DNA of 64,000 nucleotides from Anaspis maculata (GCA_949128115.1 OX421968.1:52097423-52161422), one strand, 5' to 3'. Counted from the first letter of the stretch, positions 12,120 to 23,160 are shown. The notes: generated by a model from the sequence alone, not told the origin. Made by a program: numbers and translations.

Positions 12120-13260
12120 GTTAAGTACTATAGCCGAGAAGTACGTCATTAATCTGTTCTTGAATTGCGATGTCGATTTTCTAGTGAAAGAAATCCTATC
12201 TAAACCATGGCTGAGAAAACCATTATAGATTCGGCGCTTTGTATCCTTCAGATGCGCTTCGGGATTTAAACTGGCGCCTCAGCTTTAGGTAATAATACTT
12301 TCTCAACCTAGGTATATAAAATACTGTTTTTTTGCACATTATTACACTTCTTGAGATGGAGGGCCTAGCTGCTTGAATAAATCTGACCGATAAATCGATT
12401 GAACTTGGCCCTTTCTAAGTACATGGATAGCACCCTCTTGGACGAAGGTTCAAATCCTGGACTTAGCATTAGATTGCAGAACATATGTTTCAGGGCAGGG
12501 TAACCTGTTGCTATTACTGTAAATTTACACTCCTATAAGGTACCTGCTTCTTTATCTCCGGACACTGAAAATACCGCAATGTGAATTTGTTGTTCCAATT
12601 GAACCCAAAGGATAACCTATCAATCCTATCATCATGACTGACTGATTACGGTGTGACCCGAGCTGTATCCTAATTTCAAGGAGTTTATGAGCAACTTCAT
12701 CATCACCTACTATTTGATGTGCACGGCTGGTTTATGCTGTACAGGATGCAAAAACTTCAACACGCGCATACTAGTGATGTGAGATTTCAGTTTAAAGACT
12801 CCTTCCCTATTTTTCCTTAGACTTAAAATTCTACCGCATATAGGATAAGGCATAAGTAGCGTTTGTATAAATATAAAAGCAAAATGTGCTTGTATAGTAA
12901 CTTGAAGACGAAATGACAAGTTTAATGAGTTGAGTTGATAACGGTACCGCACCAGCCCATAACTTTTTTCCAATGGGGTATTTGTGCTATTTTTTGCGTT
13001 GATCATGAAGCTGCCGGAAGTAACCGGAAGTGACATGAGCTTCCAATTTTCAAATGAAACATCCTGTATTTTTTTTGATATCCGGATAGAAATTTTTTTA
13101 ATTGATACAGTGATGGTCTTAAAAATTCTCTATGATGGAATATGACGACTTTATAGCGGATTGAATATAATAAAAATTGATTTTAAAAAAACAGAGTGGT
13201 TGTCCAATTAATAATACCTTCACAAGCGATGAGCAGAAAATTCGACCTAATAAAAATTGT
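12120..13260. other. No supported gene
   Basis: This 1.1-kb stretch has no repeat structure that I can see. A minus-strand frame (12710-13036, 108 codons) has no recognisable domain. A tRNA B-box-like 'ggttcaaatcc' occurs at about 12448 without a convincing A box or cloverleaf. Confidence 0.35.
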
Positions 13261-13261
13261 A

Positions 13262-13585
13262 TAAGAGCTTGTGGTGTGGTGGTTAGCGCGTTCGACTACC
13301 ACATCAGGGGTCGTGGGTTCGAGTCCCACTGTGGGCGCTCGGATTTTCGTCTCAAAACAAGCTCTTTGATTTAGTTGGAATGGTTGCTAAATGCAAGACG
13401 TAATATACGAACGATGGTGCCGACCCCATGCGATGTTGGTGGTCGTTAAAAATCCTTACACTGTGTTGGAACACGCAGGGGCTCGGCAAAATTTCCGGTA
13501 TGGTGAAGGAAAGCATTCAATGGCGTCGGTGTTAGACCTCGGTTGCGGAAAAAAGCCGACGTTAAATGAACGTACAAAAAACATT
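13262..13585 (+). mobile_element. tRNA-derived SINE
   Basis: The head, about 13267-13336, has Pol III promoter boxes: an A-box-like 'tggtgtggtggttagcgcg' and a B box 'gggttcgagtccc' within a T stem GTGGG/CCCAC. The first seven bases (gcttgtg) can pair, with several G-T wobbles, with tgtgggc at the end. A non-tRNA body of about 240 bp follows (gtgccgaccccatgcg, ttagacctcggttgcgg, gccgacgttaaatgaac), ending near 13580 in an A-rich tail. The anticodon arm is poorly formed, so this is a retroposon and not a working tRNA gene. Pol III transcription would start near 13262. Confidence 0.75.
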
Positions 13586-13591
13586 AATTGA

Positions 13592-13734
13592 AAAGGTGGC
13601 TGCGACCAGAAATGAAAATCTGAAGTAAGAAGTTTGCTAAGTGTGTATGTCAAAAAACGTTTTCGGTTGGAATCGACATAAACAATAAACAAACTTCTAA
13701 CTTCAGGTTTTTATTTGTGGTCGCAGCCACCTTT
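13592..13734. mobile_element. 143-bp MITE with ~45-bp terminal inverted repeats
   Basis: Termini start AAAGGTGGCTGCGACCA at 13592 and end with the complement at 13734. The arms continue to about 13636 and 13690 with a few mismatches. It is inserted immediately after the SINE tail. No target duplication could be fixed. Confidence 0.8.
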
Positions 13735-14226
13735 GTCACCTCTATTAGTGATGTTAATTTTTGCGTTTGTTCGATTAATTTCAAATACAGTTTCATTTTC
13801 AATTCTTTTGTTTGATTTTAGTTTGGGAAATTTGCACCTTTTCAGTCGGGTTACACATTTTATTTTACTTTCTTTTTGGCAATAAAAAGCTGTTAATTTC
13901 TTCTAAACGTCACTAAAACTCTATTCCTGTTTTCCGATATAAAAAAATTATAATATCTATACAACTATTGACCCAAATGGCATACATGTGCATATTATTG
14001 AAATCAGAATTTTATAAATTGTCCAAATCTAGAGAAAAAAATTAGGGGTTGCTTTTGAAAAGAATATTGATGACGTCACTGCCTGAGGACGGAAAGGGGC
14101 AGAAAAATAAAAATTATTGGAAAATGTTTCTTCAAAAAAAAATCAATTTGACCTAACCTGTCCAAGACTTTTCCGATATTCCGGACAGGGAAGAAAATAA
14201 GTCCATTATTAGAAACTTTTGCCGCG
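13735..14226. other. No recognisable feature
   Basis: AT-rich spacer with no supported gene or repeat. Confidence 0.35.
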
Positions 14227-14830
14227 CACTGTATAGAACGTATAAGATTCTTCTTTTGGGTTTTTGGGCAGGATGATAAAAAACAGTTGTATATTTCACA
14301 CAAAATTTCGCCGATTAACATCGGCTTCGTCAGGCTAAAAATTATAATTTAATTAATTTAAAACAATAATCAATAAACATTAACGAGAGCTTACCGAATA
14401 ATATGTATAAAACTTGAAAAATGTGTAAAATGTCAAAAAAAAAATTGAGTTGTAGATAATTAAAAGATATAACAATGAAAAATTCCTATGGTGATGAAAT
14501 GAAGATGAAAACTTGATGATAGGGTATAAAGGTGATTTTATATAATCCAAAAATTTCATGACCTTATCATAACACCTCTCAATTTTTTTTTTACATTTTA
14601 CACATTTTTCAAGTTTTATACATATTATTCGGTAAGCTCTCGTTAATGTTTATTGATTATTGTTTTAAATTAATTATCTAATAAATTTTAGCCTGACGAA
14701 GACGATGTTAATCGGCGAAACGTTGCGTAAAATATACAACTTTTTTTTATCATCCTGCCCAAAAATCCAAAAGAAGAATCTTATACAAATAAATCAAAGG
14801 ACAGGGAATATACAACACTGTATAGAACGT
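14227..14830. mobile_element. Inverted-repeat insertion flanked by a 15-bp direct repeat
   Basis: The 15-mer cactgtatagaacgt occurs at 14227-14241 and again in the same orientation at 14816-14830. Between the copies, the left arm (about 14241-14449) is the inverted copy of the right arm (about 14580-14785). Both arms contain the motif cctgacgaag...atcggcgaaa (complement at about 14308-14334, direct at 14691-14722). A 15-bp duplication is typical of target-primed retrotransposition. An inverted dimer of one retroposon 3' end is one reading, and a foldback DNA element is the other. Confidence 0.65.
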
Positions 14831-14997
14831 TTGTATATTTATCTACTCCTATCAAATAATTCTGACATAAACTATGCTTTTATGATTTATTAATGACATC
14901 CATATCTCACTACCAAAGCTCCGCCCCGTGGGTTATGGGCTCATAACCCAATGGCTCCAACCAACCGCAATCGTCAATTTTCGTAAATGTAACATAT

Positions 14998-15854
14998 TGT
15001 TACGTATTTCGCGTACGGGTTCGAATAGGGATATGCGATACAATCCGATATCCGAAGATACCGGTACTTTCCTTTCCGATACCCGATATTTTGTACCGGT
15101 ACTTCTACAAGCGATACAATACGATACCGCTGATATTTGACCAGTATCGTATCGTAACCCGGATCGTATCCTTACACTTTCGAACGGTTACGGCACAGAA
15201 GTTGCGGTTGCCCTCGGCAATTTGCGTATCATGTTTGACGAAAAAACTTGATGCGGCGATGTCCTTCAACGGAAATCGCCGCAACATTACATGCGACAAC
15301 AATGAAGGAGCTCAAGAAGAACTACATACTTATATTATTAAAATTTAAAATGTGTTATTTCTCCAATTATATTATGTTACCTCATTCAGAATGTATTTTT
15401 TGTTATATTTTGTTTGTAATCTAAACGTTGCAATATTCAAATCTTAGTTATACCTTTATTAGTATAGGTACAGTGTGTTATAAAAGAATAATAATTAGAT
15501 CATTGCTATAGTACAACACAAAGTTCTGTGATATAGGCCTCCGAATAGTGTTCCCGAACTTTCCGTCATCTTCCAGCAATTTCCATAGTGGCCCGGCATA
15601 TGCGGTTTCTAGACCACTCCTGAATAATCACACACTTTCCGCGTGTTTCCCGTGTCCTCCGGAATGTCTGCACCTCCGCCAAAGTGGACGGATGTGTCTC
15701 GATCGAGCGTTGAAGTCTCTCCATTCAGTTTCACGTACACGAACGCTCTGGAATGCACAAGAACACTCCGCACTTGCACACTGCGATCTAATGCATGGAA
15801 GAATCCAGAAAGATCCCGTGTTTACCAGTATGCACGGAATAGCCGCTCGTAACA
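14998..15854 (-). mobile_element. Solo LTR, minus strand, with a non-homologous middle
   Basis: It starts TGTTACGTATTTCGCG at 14998 and ends GCCGCTCGTAACA at 15854, so read on the minus strand it is a TG...CA LTR. The target duplication ATAT is present at 14994-14997 and 15855-15858. Its minus-strand 5' part (15545-15854) matches the LTRs at 38462 and 59940. The middle (about 15030-15530) is unlike them and holds a GATAC-rich block. No internal retrotransposon sequence flanks it. Confidence 0.8.
15029..15175. repeat. GATAC-rich block inside the LTR
   Basis: Short words such as gataca, gataccg, ccgatatccg and cgtatcg recur at least ten times in about 150 bp on both strands. This resembles the subterminal repeats of some hAT-type elements, but no transposon ends were found. 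Confidence 0.45.
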
Positions 15855-16130
15855 ATATCAAAGAGGCTTAGAGATGACTTGATTTTTAGTCAAGTGTCAA
15901 ATAAAATTCATCAGGTACCTGTCACTGTAAATTTTTATTTTGCTACATTCACGAAGGCTGTGAATCTACTAGCTGAAAAGTCTCGACACAAGTCGACTTG
16001 TGTCGACTGCAGGTTGACAACATCCTTGGCGGGCTGCCGTCCACCAACGCGGTGCGTGCTACATAGCCGCAGTTGCAAAATAATTTGGCAGATTGTCAAA
16101 TTACTGCGTTTCAATAATTGAACGGTTTGA
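15855..16130. other. Spacer with a perfect 22-bp palindrome
   Basis: 15984-16005 reads as a perfect palindrome centred on gtcgac (cgacacaag/cttgtgtcg). Nothing else is recognisable in this spacer. Confidence 0.6.
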
Positions 16131-16132
16131 AT

Positions 16133-16345
16133 TCTATAGTATATTGGAAATAGAAAAAAATAGGTGCTTTGTTGGAATTAATTCAAACAAAAACGATTTT
16201 TTTACCATGGCAAGCTTACAGTCCCTTCTTCAACATATCGAAAGTCCTCAACTCTGGGACTGCTTACAAATCAGTAAACAGGGTGAAAGTTTATTATTTT
16301 TCTTTACTTTCTTTTTTTCTTGAAAAACTGATGACCGGAAATAAC
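16133..16345 (+). repeat. 200-bp dispersed repeat, left copy of an inverted pair
   Basis: This block, from tatattggaaatagaa to tttcttgaaaaactgatgac, is present in reverse orientation at 23457-23655 at about 85-90 percent identity. A second, weaker 'cagggtgaaa' unit follows near 16430. The pair brackets the LINE and HINE block in between. Confidence 0.75.
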
Positions 16346-16599
16346 GGTTTTAGGCTAGTTTGATAATCCATAGTCTTCCAATAAACATAAAAAAAATATA
16401 CCACCCAGCAAGTGCTGCGTATCAAGTTACAGGGTGAAAACTATTTTTCATCTTCAATTTTTTTTCTTGAACCGTAAAACCGATCATCATATGTCTTCAA
16501 GAAACTCATTCAAAAAAAGACCCGGCTTTTAAGGGATACAACTGCTTCTCCAAACACCGAGTTGATCGTGAAAGAGCAAGCGGGGGAGTTATTTCTTTT

Positions 16600-17149
16600 G
16601 TGAGTAAAGACTACTCCTCCAGCAAAATACACCTAACCACCAATTTTGAAGCTGTAGCTTTCACCATCCAGCTGAAAATCAAAATTTCAATTTGTAATGT
16701 CTACATTGCTCCAAATAAAACCCTCAATCTTACTGAGCTTAGAAATCTTGTCGATCAAATTCCTCCGCCCTGCATCATTCTAGGTGATTTCAACGCACAC
16801 AATGTAATTTTCGGTTCAAGTCATACCGATAACAAAGGCAAGCTCTTTGAACAATTCCTAGACATTTCAAACCTGGCATTTCTAAACACTGGCGCTCCCA
16901 TACTCGGTTCAACTCATTCACGGAACACTCAGTGTATTGGACTTGACTTTATGTTCACCTGCTTTGGCCCCTCGTCTGTTCTGGGAAACATGTGATCATT
17001 TATACGGTAGCGATCATTTTCCCATTAAAATTGAAGGTGACTTGATCGAAAATAAAACTCCCACCTCCAATCGCACTAAATGGAACCTCAAAAATGCTCA
17101 GTGGAATTCTTTCGCGGACGAGATCGATGACAAGCTCAGGTCCTTTTAG
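16600..17149 (+). pseudogene. LINE endonuclease domain (EEP family), frameshifted
   Basis: The first frame (16600-16995) has YIAPNKT at about residues 35-41 and the catalytic signature GDFNAHN near residue 61. The frame then shifts (overlap 16937-16995) into 16937-17149, which has GSDHFPI, the conserved SDH motif of exonuclease-endonuclease-phosphatase nucleases. Upstream, 16499-16599 still reads in frame (SGGVISFVSKDY), so the first methionine is not the native start. The enzyme would have nicked target DNA for target-primed reverse transcription. The shift and the stop at 17147 inactivate it. Confidence 0.85.
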
Positions 17150-17154
17150 GCGAA

Positions 17155-18451
17155 TGACAGTATTGACGAATCCATCTCACAGTTCACAAATATTATTCTA
17201 AATTCAGCACATACTCACATAGGAAAATCCTCCAACTCAAATAAACACACTCCAGTTCCTTGGTGGAACGAGGACTGTAAAATAGCTATTAAAGAAAGTA
17301 AACGCACTTTCAACAGACTGAAAACAACTAAATTCCCAGGAAAACTTACTCAAGTTCAAACAACTGCGAGCCCGTGCTCGCTTTGTAATCAAAAAAAGTA
17401 GGAAAGAATCATGGCAAAACTACGTTTCTTCTCTGTGTCCCTCTATCCACACCGCAGTAGTCTGGAATAAAATAAGAAAAATTAAAGCCACAGAGTGTTC
17501 TTCTTTTGAAGTCAAACTCCTGAAAGAAAATAACCAAGTGATAAGCTCTGACAATGAAATTATCGAAATCCTAGGTCAACACTTTTTCACCAACTCAAGC
17601 AACTCGAACTATAAAGACGACTTCCTGAGACGCAAGATCGAGGAAGAACATCAGAAGGAATTCAACCATCACGCCAATCATGATCACCCTGTAAACATGC
17701 CTCTCACTCTTGAAGAGCTCCAAGAAGCTCTAAAATCAGCCAGCGATTTCTGTCCCGGCCCTGATGACATACCCTACTGCTTTTTGAAACATCTTTCTGC
17801 GAATGGACAAACGGTTCTTCTAGAAATCTACAACCAAATGTGAAAAACACAGAAATTTCCCTCGGCATGGTCTGAATCCATTGACCTCCCTCTATGAAAC
17901 CCAACAAACCCAAAGAAGATAAAAACTCTTACCGCCCAATTTCTCTAACGTGCGCAATGTGTAAAAGTTTGGAAAAAATTGTGAACAATCGTTTGGTCTG
18001 GTATCTTGAAAAACAAAATCTTTTCCATCATGCTCAAAATGGTGTTAGGAAACACCGCTCCACAAACGACAACATCATACAACTTGAGTCAGAAGTTCAC
18101 GAAGCATTTGCTCTCAAACAAAACCTTACCGCAATTTTCTTCGACATACAAAAAGCCCACGATATGACGTGGACCCATTCTATATTGCTTCAACTAAAAA
18201 AATGGGGTTTCACAAGGAACATTTTGGCATTTGTTCTGAATTTCATGCGTAACCGTAAATTCAAAGTGAAAATCAATAACATCTTGTCACGAAATTGGAA
18301 ACTAGAAAACGGAACCCCTCAGGGCTCGGTGCTTAACGCCACCCTGTTTCTGATCGCAATCAACGAATGCATCAAGAGATTGAAGTTTCCGATCAAATGT
18401 GGTTTATTCGCCGATGATCTAGTAATTTACCTGAAGGGAAAGGACTCATAA
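17155..18451 (+). pseudogene. LINE linker and reverse transcriptase domain, broken
   Basis: After the endonuclease, VPWWNEDCK (about 17257) marks the usual linker, with a shift near 17345. The frame 17538-17843 includes PGPDDIPYCFLK, and 17894-18451 carries the RT core: YRPISLTCAMCKSLEKIV, then FFDIQKAHD (usual D-K-A-F-D), then GTPQGSVL, then FADDLVIY with the catalytic Asp pair. One premature stop separates the last two frames near 17841. The reading ends at 18451, where a minus-strand LINE is inserted. It would have copied the element RNA into DNA. Confidence 0.88.
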
Positions 18452-19830
18452 TCATAATCATAATTTTATTCGTGTTACTATGTACAAAATACATTTACAC
18501 CCGTCCAGAAGAAAAATAAATAAATAAAAATTACCCAGTTGTGTTTACTTTGCAATTAACTGCGTAGAAGCCACTCAAAATGAGGTCACATTCAGAACTC
18601 AAACTCGATTGAGAGAAATTCCTCGGTTGAATAAAAAGCGTTATCCAACAAAATGTCTTTAATGGATTTTTTAAGCTGAGCTGGAGGTTTGCTTTTCAAA
18701 GAGCTTGGCAACTTATTGTAAAATAAGACTCCATGGTAGCCCTTGGCTTCTCTTGAACGTTGAAGTCTATGGAATGGCACCACAAAATCGTTCCTGTTAC
18801 GAGTACTGTAAGTATGCGGATACGTATGGTAGTCGATCTCATTATATTTGATGTATAAGATGGACTGTAGAATATGGAGGCATGGCACAGTTAAGATTTT
18901 TGAGTCGATAAATGCTTGTTTACAGTTTTCGTCATATCTTAGGCCAGACATTATTCGGATACACTTCCTCTGAGCAGCAAAGACTTTCGCAGTGTGTGCA
19001 GAGTGACCCCATGCTAGAATTGCATAATTCAAATGACTCTGAAAAAGGCTGAAATACGCGGTTCTCAAAACTTGCATCGAGATCAAGGACTTCAGTTGGC
19101 GTATTAGGTATATTTGTTTTGCAACTTGATGGATTGATATTCTGTGTCAGTTGGTTTTAACGAAAAGATGAGATGTTGCTTCTTGTTGTTGTTTAGACTG
19201 AGTTTATTAGAGTTGAACCAATCACTCAAAATAGTGTGATTCTCAGCGTCTTGTAATTTCAAGATGGAAAGGTTTTTGTCTTTGTCATACGTGGTGGTGT
19301 CGTCTGCGAAGAGTAAGAGGTTCGTATTGGCACAGTTGGCTAAGTCATTAATGTAGATGAGAAACAGTAAAGGGCCCAATACAGGGCCCTGTGGCACCCC
19401 TATTTCGATGTTTTTGCGACTGGATTTACTATTGCCCCAAGAAACGTACTGGGATCTTCCTTCCAGATATGACCTGAGCAATAATTCCCCAGACGTGTGA
19501 AAACCATAAGCTTTTAATTTTTTCAATAGAATCTCGTGGTTAACGCAGTCAAACGCTTTGGTTAGGTCGTAGAAGTTGGCACTAAAATGCTCGTTCCCTT
19601 CAAAAGCTTTGGAAACTTCTTTGCACAATTTGCTGATCGCTAAGGTTGTGGAGCGATTATTTCTGAAGCCGTATTGAGCGTCATGGAAAAGATCGTTCGT
19701 TTCAAAGTAATGATATATTTGATTATTTAATAGTTTTTCAAAGACTTTACTGAAAATAGGAAGAATGGCAATGGGGCGGTAGTTCGCGAGATCCGACTCA
19801 AGGTATATCCAGAAATCTTCACAAAATGCA
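18451..19830 (-). mobile_element. 5'-truncated CR1/Daphne-like LINE inserted in the I-like LINE
   Basis: Read on the minus strand it runs from RT (19838 down) to a C-terminal region (ending 18592), a short 3' UTR with AATAAA-like words near 18510, and a tail of 'tcataa' units at 18448-18466 in plus orientation. The simple-repeat tail and the 5' truncation are typical of LINE insertions. It splits the plus-strand LINE between its RT and C-terminal parts, so it is the younger of the two. A target duplication could not be identified with certainty. Confidence 0.85.
18592..19086 (-). pseudogene. LINE ORF2 C-terminal region
   Basis: This continues the 19838-19104 RT after a short break. It contains AYFSLFQSHLNYAILAWG at about residues 10-27, then RKCIRIMSGL, and near the end GVLFYNKLPSSLK and FYSTEEFL. 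This is the usual post-RT 'thumb and C-terminus' pattern of CR1-like LINEs. The native stop at 18592 seems to be kept. Confidence 0.85.
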
Positions 19831-19838
19831 TTACACAA
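19104..19838 (-). pseudogene. LINE reverse transcriptase fragment
   Basis: The 244-codon minus frame lacks the N-terminal endonuclease and starts within RT. ANYRPIAILPIFSKVFEK begins at about residue 18, then GFRNNRSTTLAI, LTKAFDCVNHEILL, GVPQGPVLGPLLFLIYINDL and LLFADDTTTY follow, the last holding the catalytic Asp pair. The sequence type resembles CR1/Daphne-group LINEs, from memory. A stop at 19104 separates it from its continuation at 19086-18592. The methionine at 19838 is a chance start. Confidence 0.9.
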
Positions 19839-19865
19839 GCTCGAACAGTGGAGTGAGAGTTTGGA

Positions 19866-20576
19866 TTGGTTTTTTCCACAGAAGAAACCAGCTGTGTAAG
19901 TTTTGGTCGAGGCAGGCTGTTTTCCTCTCCTCTGTTGCGACTTTACGGAAAAATCCTGAAATTTGTCAATTCAATAAGGTTTTTGGGTGTCATTTTTGAT
20001 CGTAAACTGAACAGGAAAAATCACATCGATCAGGTCAAGAAAAAATGCAGCGGAGGGTTAAACTTGATGAAAGTCCTAGCCAGTTTTGACTGGGGGGCTG
20101 ACTCTAAAACGTTGATGTAAATATACCAAAGTTCAATCAGATCCAGGCTTGATTATGGCATTGTGGCATATTCTATCGCCAGAAAAACCTATCTCCAAAC
20201 AGTTAAATCCATGCAATCTACTGCTGTAAGGATAGCATTGGGAGCATTTTGCACCACCCCTGTAGAGAATCTTCTTACATTGGCGAGTGAATGTCCTCTA
20301 GAACTCCGAACTAAACAATTAACTCTGAACTACTGTACCAATTTGGCGTCAAATCCAAAAAGCTCCAACTTCCCATTGGTTTTTTCTAGTAGATTCAGAA
20401 CACTTCTCAACTCAAATCGAAACATCATTCCTCCTATACACGAAAGATTGCATCGTATTCAAACTGAAATAAATTTTGAAATCCCAAAAACCTTATCATG
20501 GTTTCAGTCCCAAATACCTCCTTGGAAACTACAGACTGTTGAAATAAGCAATAAAATACAAATTGGCTCAATATAA
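19866..20576 (+). pseudogene. I-like LINE post-RT region
   Basis: This is the continuation of the interrupted plus-strand LINE. Frame 19866-20120 has SIRFLGVIFDRKLNRKNHID, the standard region after the RT palm. After a stop at about 20118, the frame resumes with RSRLDYGIVAYSIARKTYL and 20163-20576, whose AVRIALGAFCTTPVENLL is typical of I/Jockey-like elements. It overlaps the RNase H frame by 14 bases, which reflects a frameshift. Confidence 0.82.
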
Positions 20577-21257
20577 CAAAACAGACCACAGTCACCATGA
20601 AATCAGACTGGAATTCCAAAAAACAGTCTCCCAACTCCCAACCTATAAAATCATATACACTGATGGATCAAAGACTGATGGAAGCGTGGCCTCTGCTGTG
20701 ATTGCGTCTTTCGACGCTGAAAAACTCTCCTTTCGACTGCCGGGACACTGCAGCGTCTTCTCAGCTGAGCTATACGCCATTTTTCAAGCCATCTCATATA
20801 CAGAACGCTTCCCAAATGACAAATTCATCATCTGTTCTGACTCCCTCAGCTCCCTCCAATCTTTGACATCACTATATCCAAGAAATCCGCTGATACAAAA
20901 ATGATAAAAGACAAACTTTTCAATAAATCCAACAAAATCGTCTTCCTCTTTACTCCTTCTCATGTTGGAATTGCAGGGAATGAGGAAGCACTCCTATCTC
21001 CTTTCTCGTCAAGATCCCCCAAACTGTCCTACATGCAACAATCCTACCAGACTAAATCTACACCACATCTTAAACATCTGCCCACATTTTCATCTTGCCA
21101 AAATGTGTCACATCAGATTATAGAATCAACAAGGACCCTTATCGACCCTACATCATTCCCAAATGTTCTCTTTTTTCTTTTCTCAGAGATATCCAACTAT
21201 TTGACCAAATCTAATCCAAGCTTCCCAAATGTCCCAGCTGCTAATAATCCACCTTGA
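20563..21257 (+). pseudogene. LINE RNase H domain
   Basis: Frame 20563-20904 contains the RNase H active-site set in order: IIYTDGSKTDGS with Asp34, SVFSAELYAI with Glu69 and FIICSDSLSSLQS with Asp93. The next frame (20901-21257) has FTPSHVGIAGNEEA, the fourth motif with His, and then loses the expected Ala-Asp and drifts. A LINE-encoded RNase H removes RNA from the cDNA hybrid. The frame break at 20901 and the scrambled end make it inactive. Confidence 0.88.
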
Positions 21258-21531
21258 GAATCCCTAGATTTTCTTCAAAAAGCTGACCTCTTCGACAAAA
21301 TTTGACACCAAACCCAAATACAAATCGCCATCACAGTATAACTGACCAACTCTGCTCAGAGAAATATGCAAATAACTAGCATTAAAGTCAGTCGATACAA
21401 ACACAGTGAAGACGCTAATAACTCTTAGCAGTTGATGCGTCTTTAAACACAAAAAAATACATTTCTGCTACAGCTACGTTTTTAGCGCACTTTCCCAAAA
21501 AATGGGAAAAAGGCGCTTTTAGCTTTACTTT

Positions 21532-21553
21532 GTCCGTCCGTCCGTCCGTCCGT
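21532..21553 (+). repeat. (GTCC)n microsatellite
   Basis: Five to six GTCC units lie 40 bp inside the 5' subterminal motif of HINE copy 2. The same tract is present as GGAC in copies 3 and 4. Confidence 0.95.
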
Positions 21554-22227
21554 AACCGGGATAACTCCTCAGGGAAAAAAGATATCGATGTGGCGTAAAC
21601 GCTGATCAATAGTACATATATCCAGGATGTCGAGTTGACTTTTGGTTTTTTGTTATTCTGCCGCCATCTTTGATCCGCCATTTTGAATTTCTATAAAAGT
21701 GATCCGATTGAGATGCAATTTGCAGGCAATGTGAACCACATCAAGATCTATCCAATTTTCGACAATTGATGCACCGCCGCCATCTTGTATTCTCTATATT
21801 GAACATGTTTCAAAGTGATAGAACTAGGAGAATTATGCCTCAACAAAAAGAGATATCGATGTGGTGCCAATGCCAATCAAATGCGTACGTGTCCACCATA
21901 TAAATTTGACTAATGATTTTTGTCACTTGGTCGCCATCTTTGGTCCGCCATTTTGAATTTCTCTGAAAGTGGTCCGATTCGAGTCAAATTCACAGGCGAT
22001 GTGAACTTCATCAAAATACATCCGATTTTGGACAAATGATGCTCTGCCGCCATCTTGCCCGCCATATTGAAATGTCTTATCACCTAACGATTTTCATGGA
22101 GCTTGGGACTTACCTTTGTTTCGTATGATCATTCTTATTCTCCAGCCAAATTCCAACATTCTGCCGCCATCTTGGCCGCCATATTGAAATCTCTTATTAG
22201 TGGAACGATTTTCATGAAACTTGGAAC

Positions 22228-23160
22228 TTGACTGCAAATGTGACTCAATCATTCAATGTTTCGTCGTACATATCTCAAGCCTTAGAACTGTGGAGTCGCA
22301 ATAGCAACGTGGACGAATCAGTTATTGTCAACAGAAACTCGCAGCTCGAATGGACAAACCCAATATTCCAGAAACGTTCTGATACCTTGATGACATCTGC
22401 TGAAAACAATCCTCTTGAAAAAGCTCGATTATTAGCCGGAGCCTGTGAAGAATCTGGAGCATTTCTGAACGCTTTACCGACCGCTACTTTAGGTACTTTG
22501 TTAGATGACGTTAGTTTCCGTATAGCGATAGGATTACGTTTGGGCAGCAAAATTTGTGAAAGCCACCAGTGTCTATGTGGAGAGAGAGTCGACGAATTTG
22601 GGTACCATGGCTCAGCATGCATGCAACAAAACGTCAACAAGGCCGCCTTAGTCGACATGCAGCAATCAATGATTTACTTCGACGTGCTTTGAAGTCGGCA
22701 GGAGTACCATCACTTCTAGAACCCCCCGGAATATGTCGAAATGACGGAAAGCGACCTGACGGAATGACGTACGCTCCGTGGAAGAATGGACGACAACTAG
22801 TCTGGGATGCCACTTGTTGCGACACGATGTGTCAAAGCAATATTGCGGTTTCATCGAAGGAAGGCGGAAAGATGGCAGCTATTGCTGAACTGAGGAAGAT
22901 TGAAAAATATTCCGATTTAACGGATCGTTTTGTGGTTTGTCCTTTTGGTGGTGAAACGTTAGGCTCCTGGGGTCCTTCGGCAACAGCTTTTGCTTCCGAA
23001 ATTGGACGAAATTTTTTTGACAAGACCAAAGAACCTCGGTCGACGGAATTTTTAAAACAAAAGATCAGCCTGGAAATTCAAAGAGGAAATGTAAGCTCAA
23101 TTTTAGCTACACTTCCATCACAAAAATCATTTGATGAAGCTCTCTACATTTTACGCACTT
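22228..23160 (+). pseudogene. RT-associated zinc-finger plus nuclease-like C-terminal domain, frameshifted
   Basis: Frame 22228-22692 is conserved-looking from about residue 20. It has ARLLAGACEESGAFLNALP and RIAIGLRLGS, followed by a Cys/His cluster CLCGERVDEFGYHGSAC. The reading then shifts by one base between about 22615 and 22650 into frame 22569-23243, with GRLSRHAAINDLLRRALKSA, KRPDGMTYAPW, QLVWDATCCDT, GSWGPSA and KISLEIQRGN. From memory this matches the C-terminal part of an invertebrate family in which an RT precedes a zinc finger and a restriction-like nuclease (PD...D pattern). No RT lies upstream here. The similarity ends near 23160. It is interrupted by one shift, is inserted within the minisatellite of HINE copy 2, and is probably a captured fragment. 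Confidence 0.7.

Larger units (their letters stand above)
16490..21260 (+). mobile_element. Degraded I-like LINE with RNase H, interrupted by another LINE
   Basis: A 5'-truncated non-LTR retrotransposon encodes, in order, an apurinic-like endonuclease (16499-17149), a linker (17155-17900), reverse transcriptase (17894-18451), a C-terminal region (19866-20576) and RNase H (20563-21000). The order and the RNase H domain fit the I group of LINEs. A minus-strand LINE occupies about 18451-19830. The first intact host words after the break (leu-glu-gln-trp-ser-glu at about 19837) follow directly on in the expected order, with some host sequence lost. Several stops and frameshifts make it inactive. 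Confidence 0.85.

Noticed and set aside
12445..12457. Isolated tRNA B box (ggttcaaatcc)
   Set aside because: No A box at the right distance and no cloverleaf could be drawn. Such an 11-mer can arise by chance.
12710..13036. 108-codon minus-strand frame
   Set aside because: No domain, signal peptide or family resemblance; the length is within chance for 64 kb of AT-rich DNA.
13267..13336. Functional tRNA gene
   Set aside because: The promoter boxes and T arm are good, but the anticodon arm is poorly paired and a SINE body follows directly, so it is a retroposon head.
14691..14722. Hammerhead-ribozyme-like core (ctgacga ... gaaac around a perfect stem)
   Set aside because: An extra A precedes stem II and no convincing stem III with a cleavage site follows. 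The inverted copy at 14308-14334 gives no better fold, so the resemblance is not enough to call a ribozyme.
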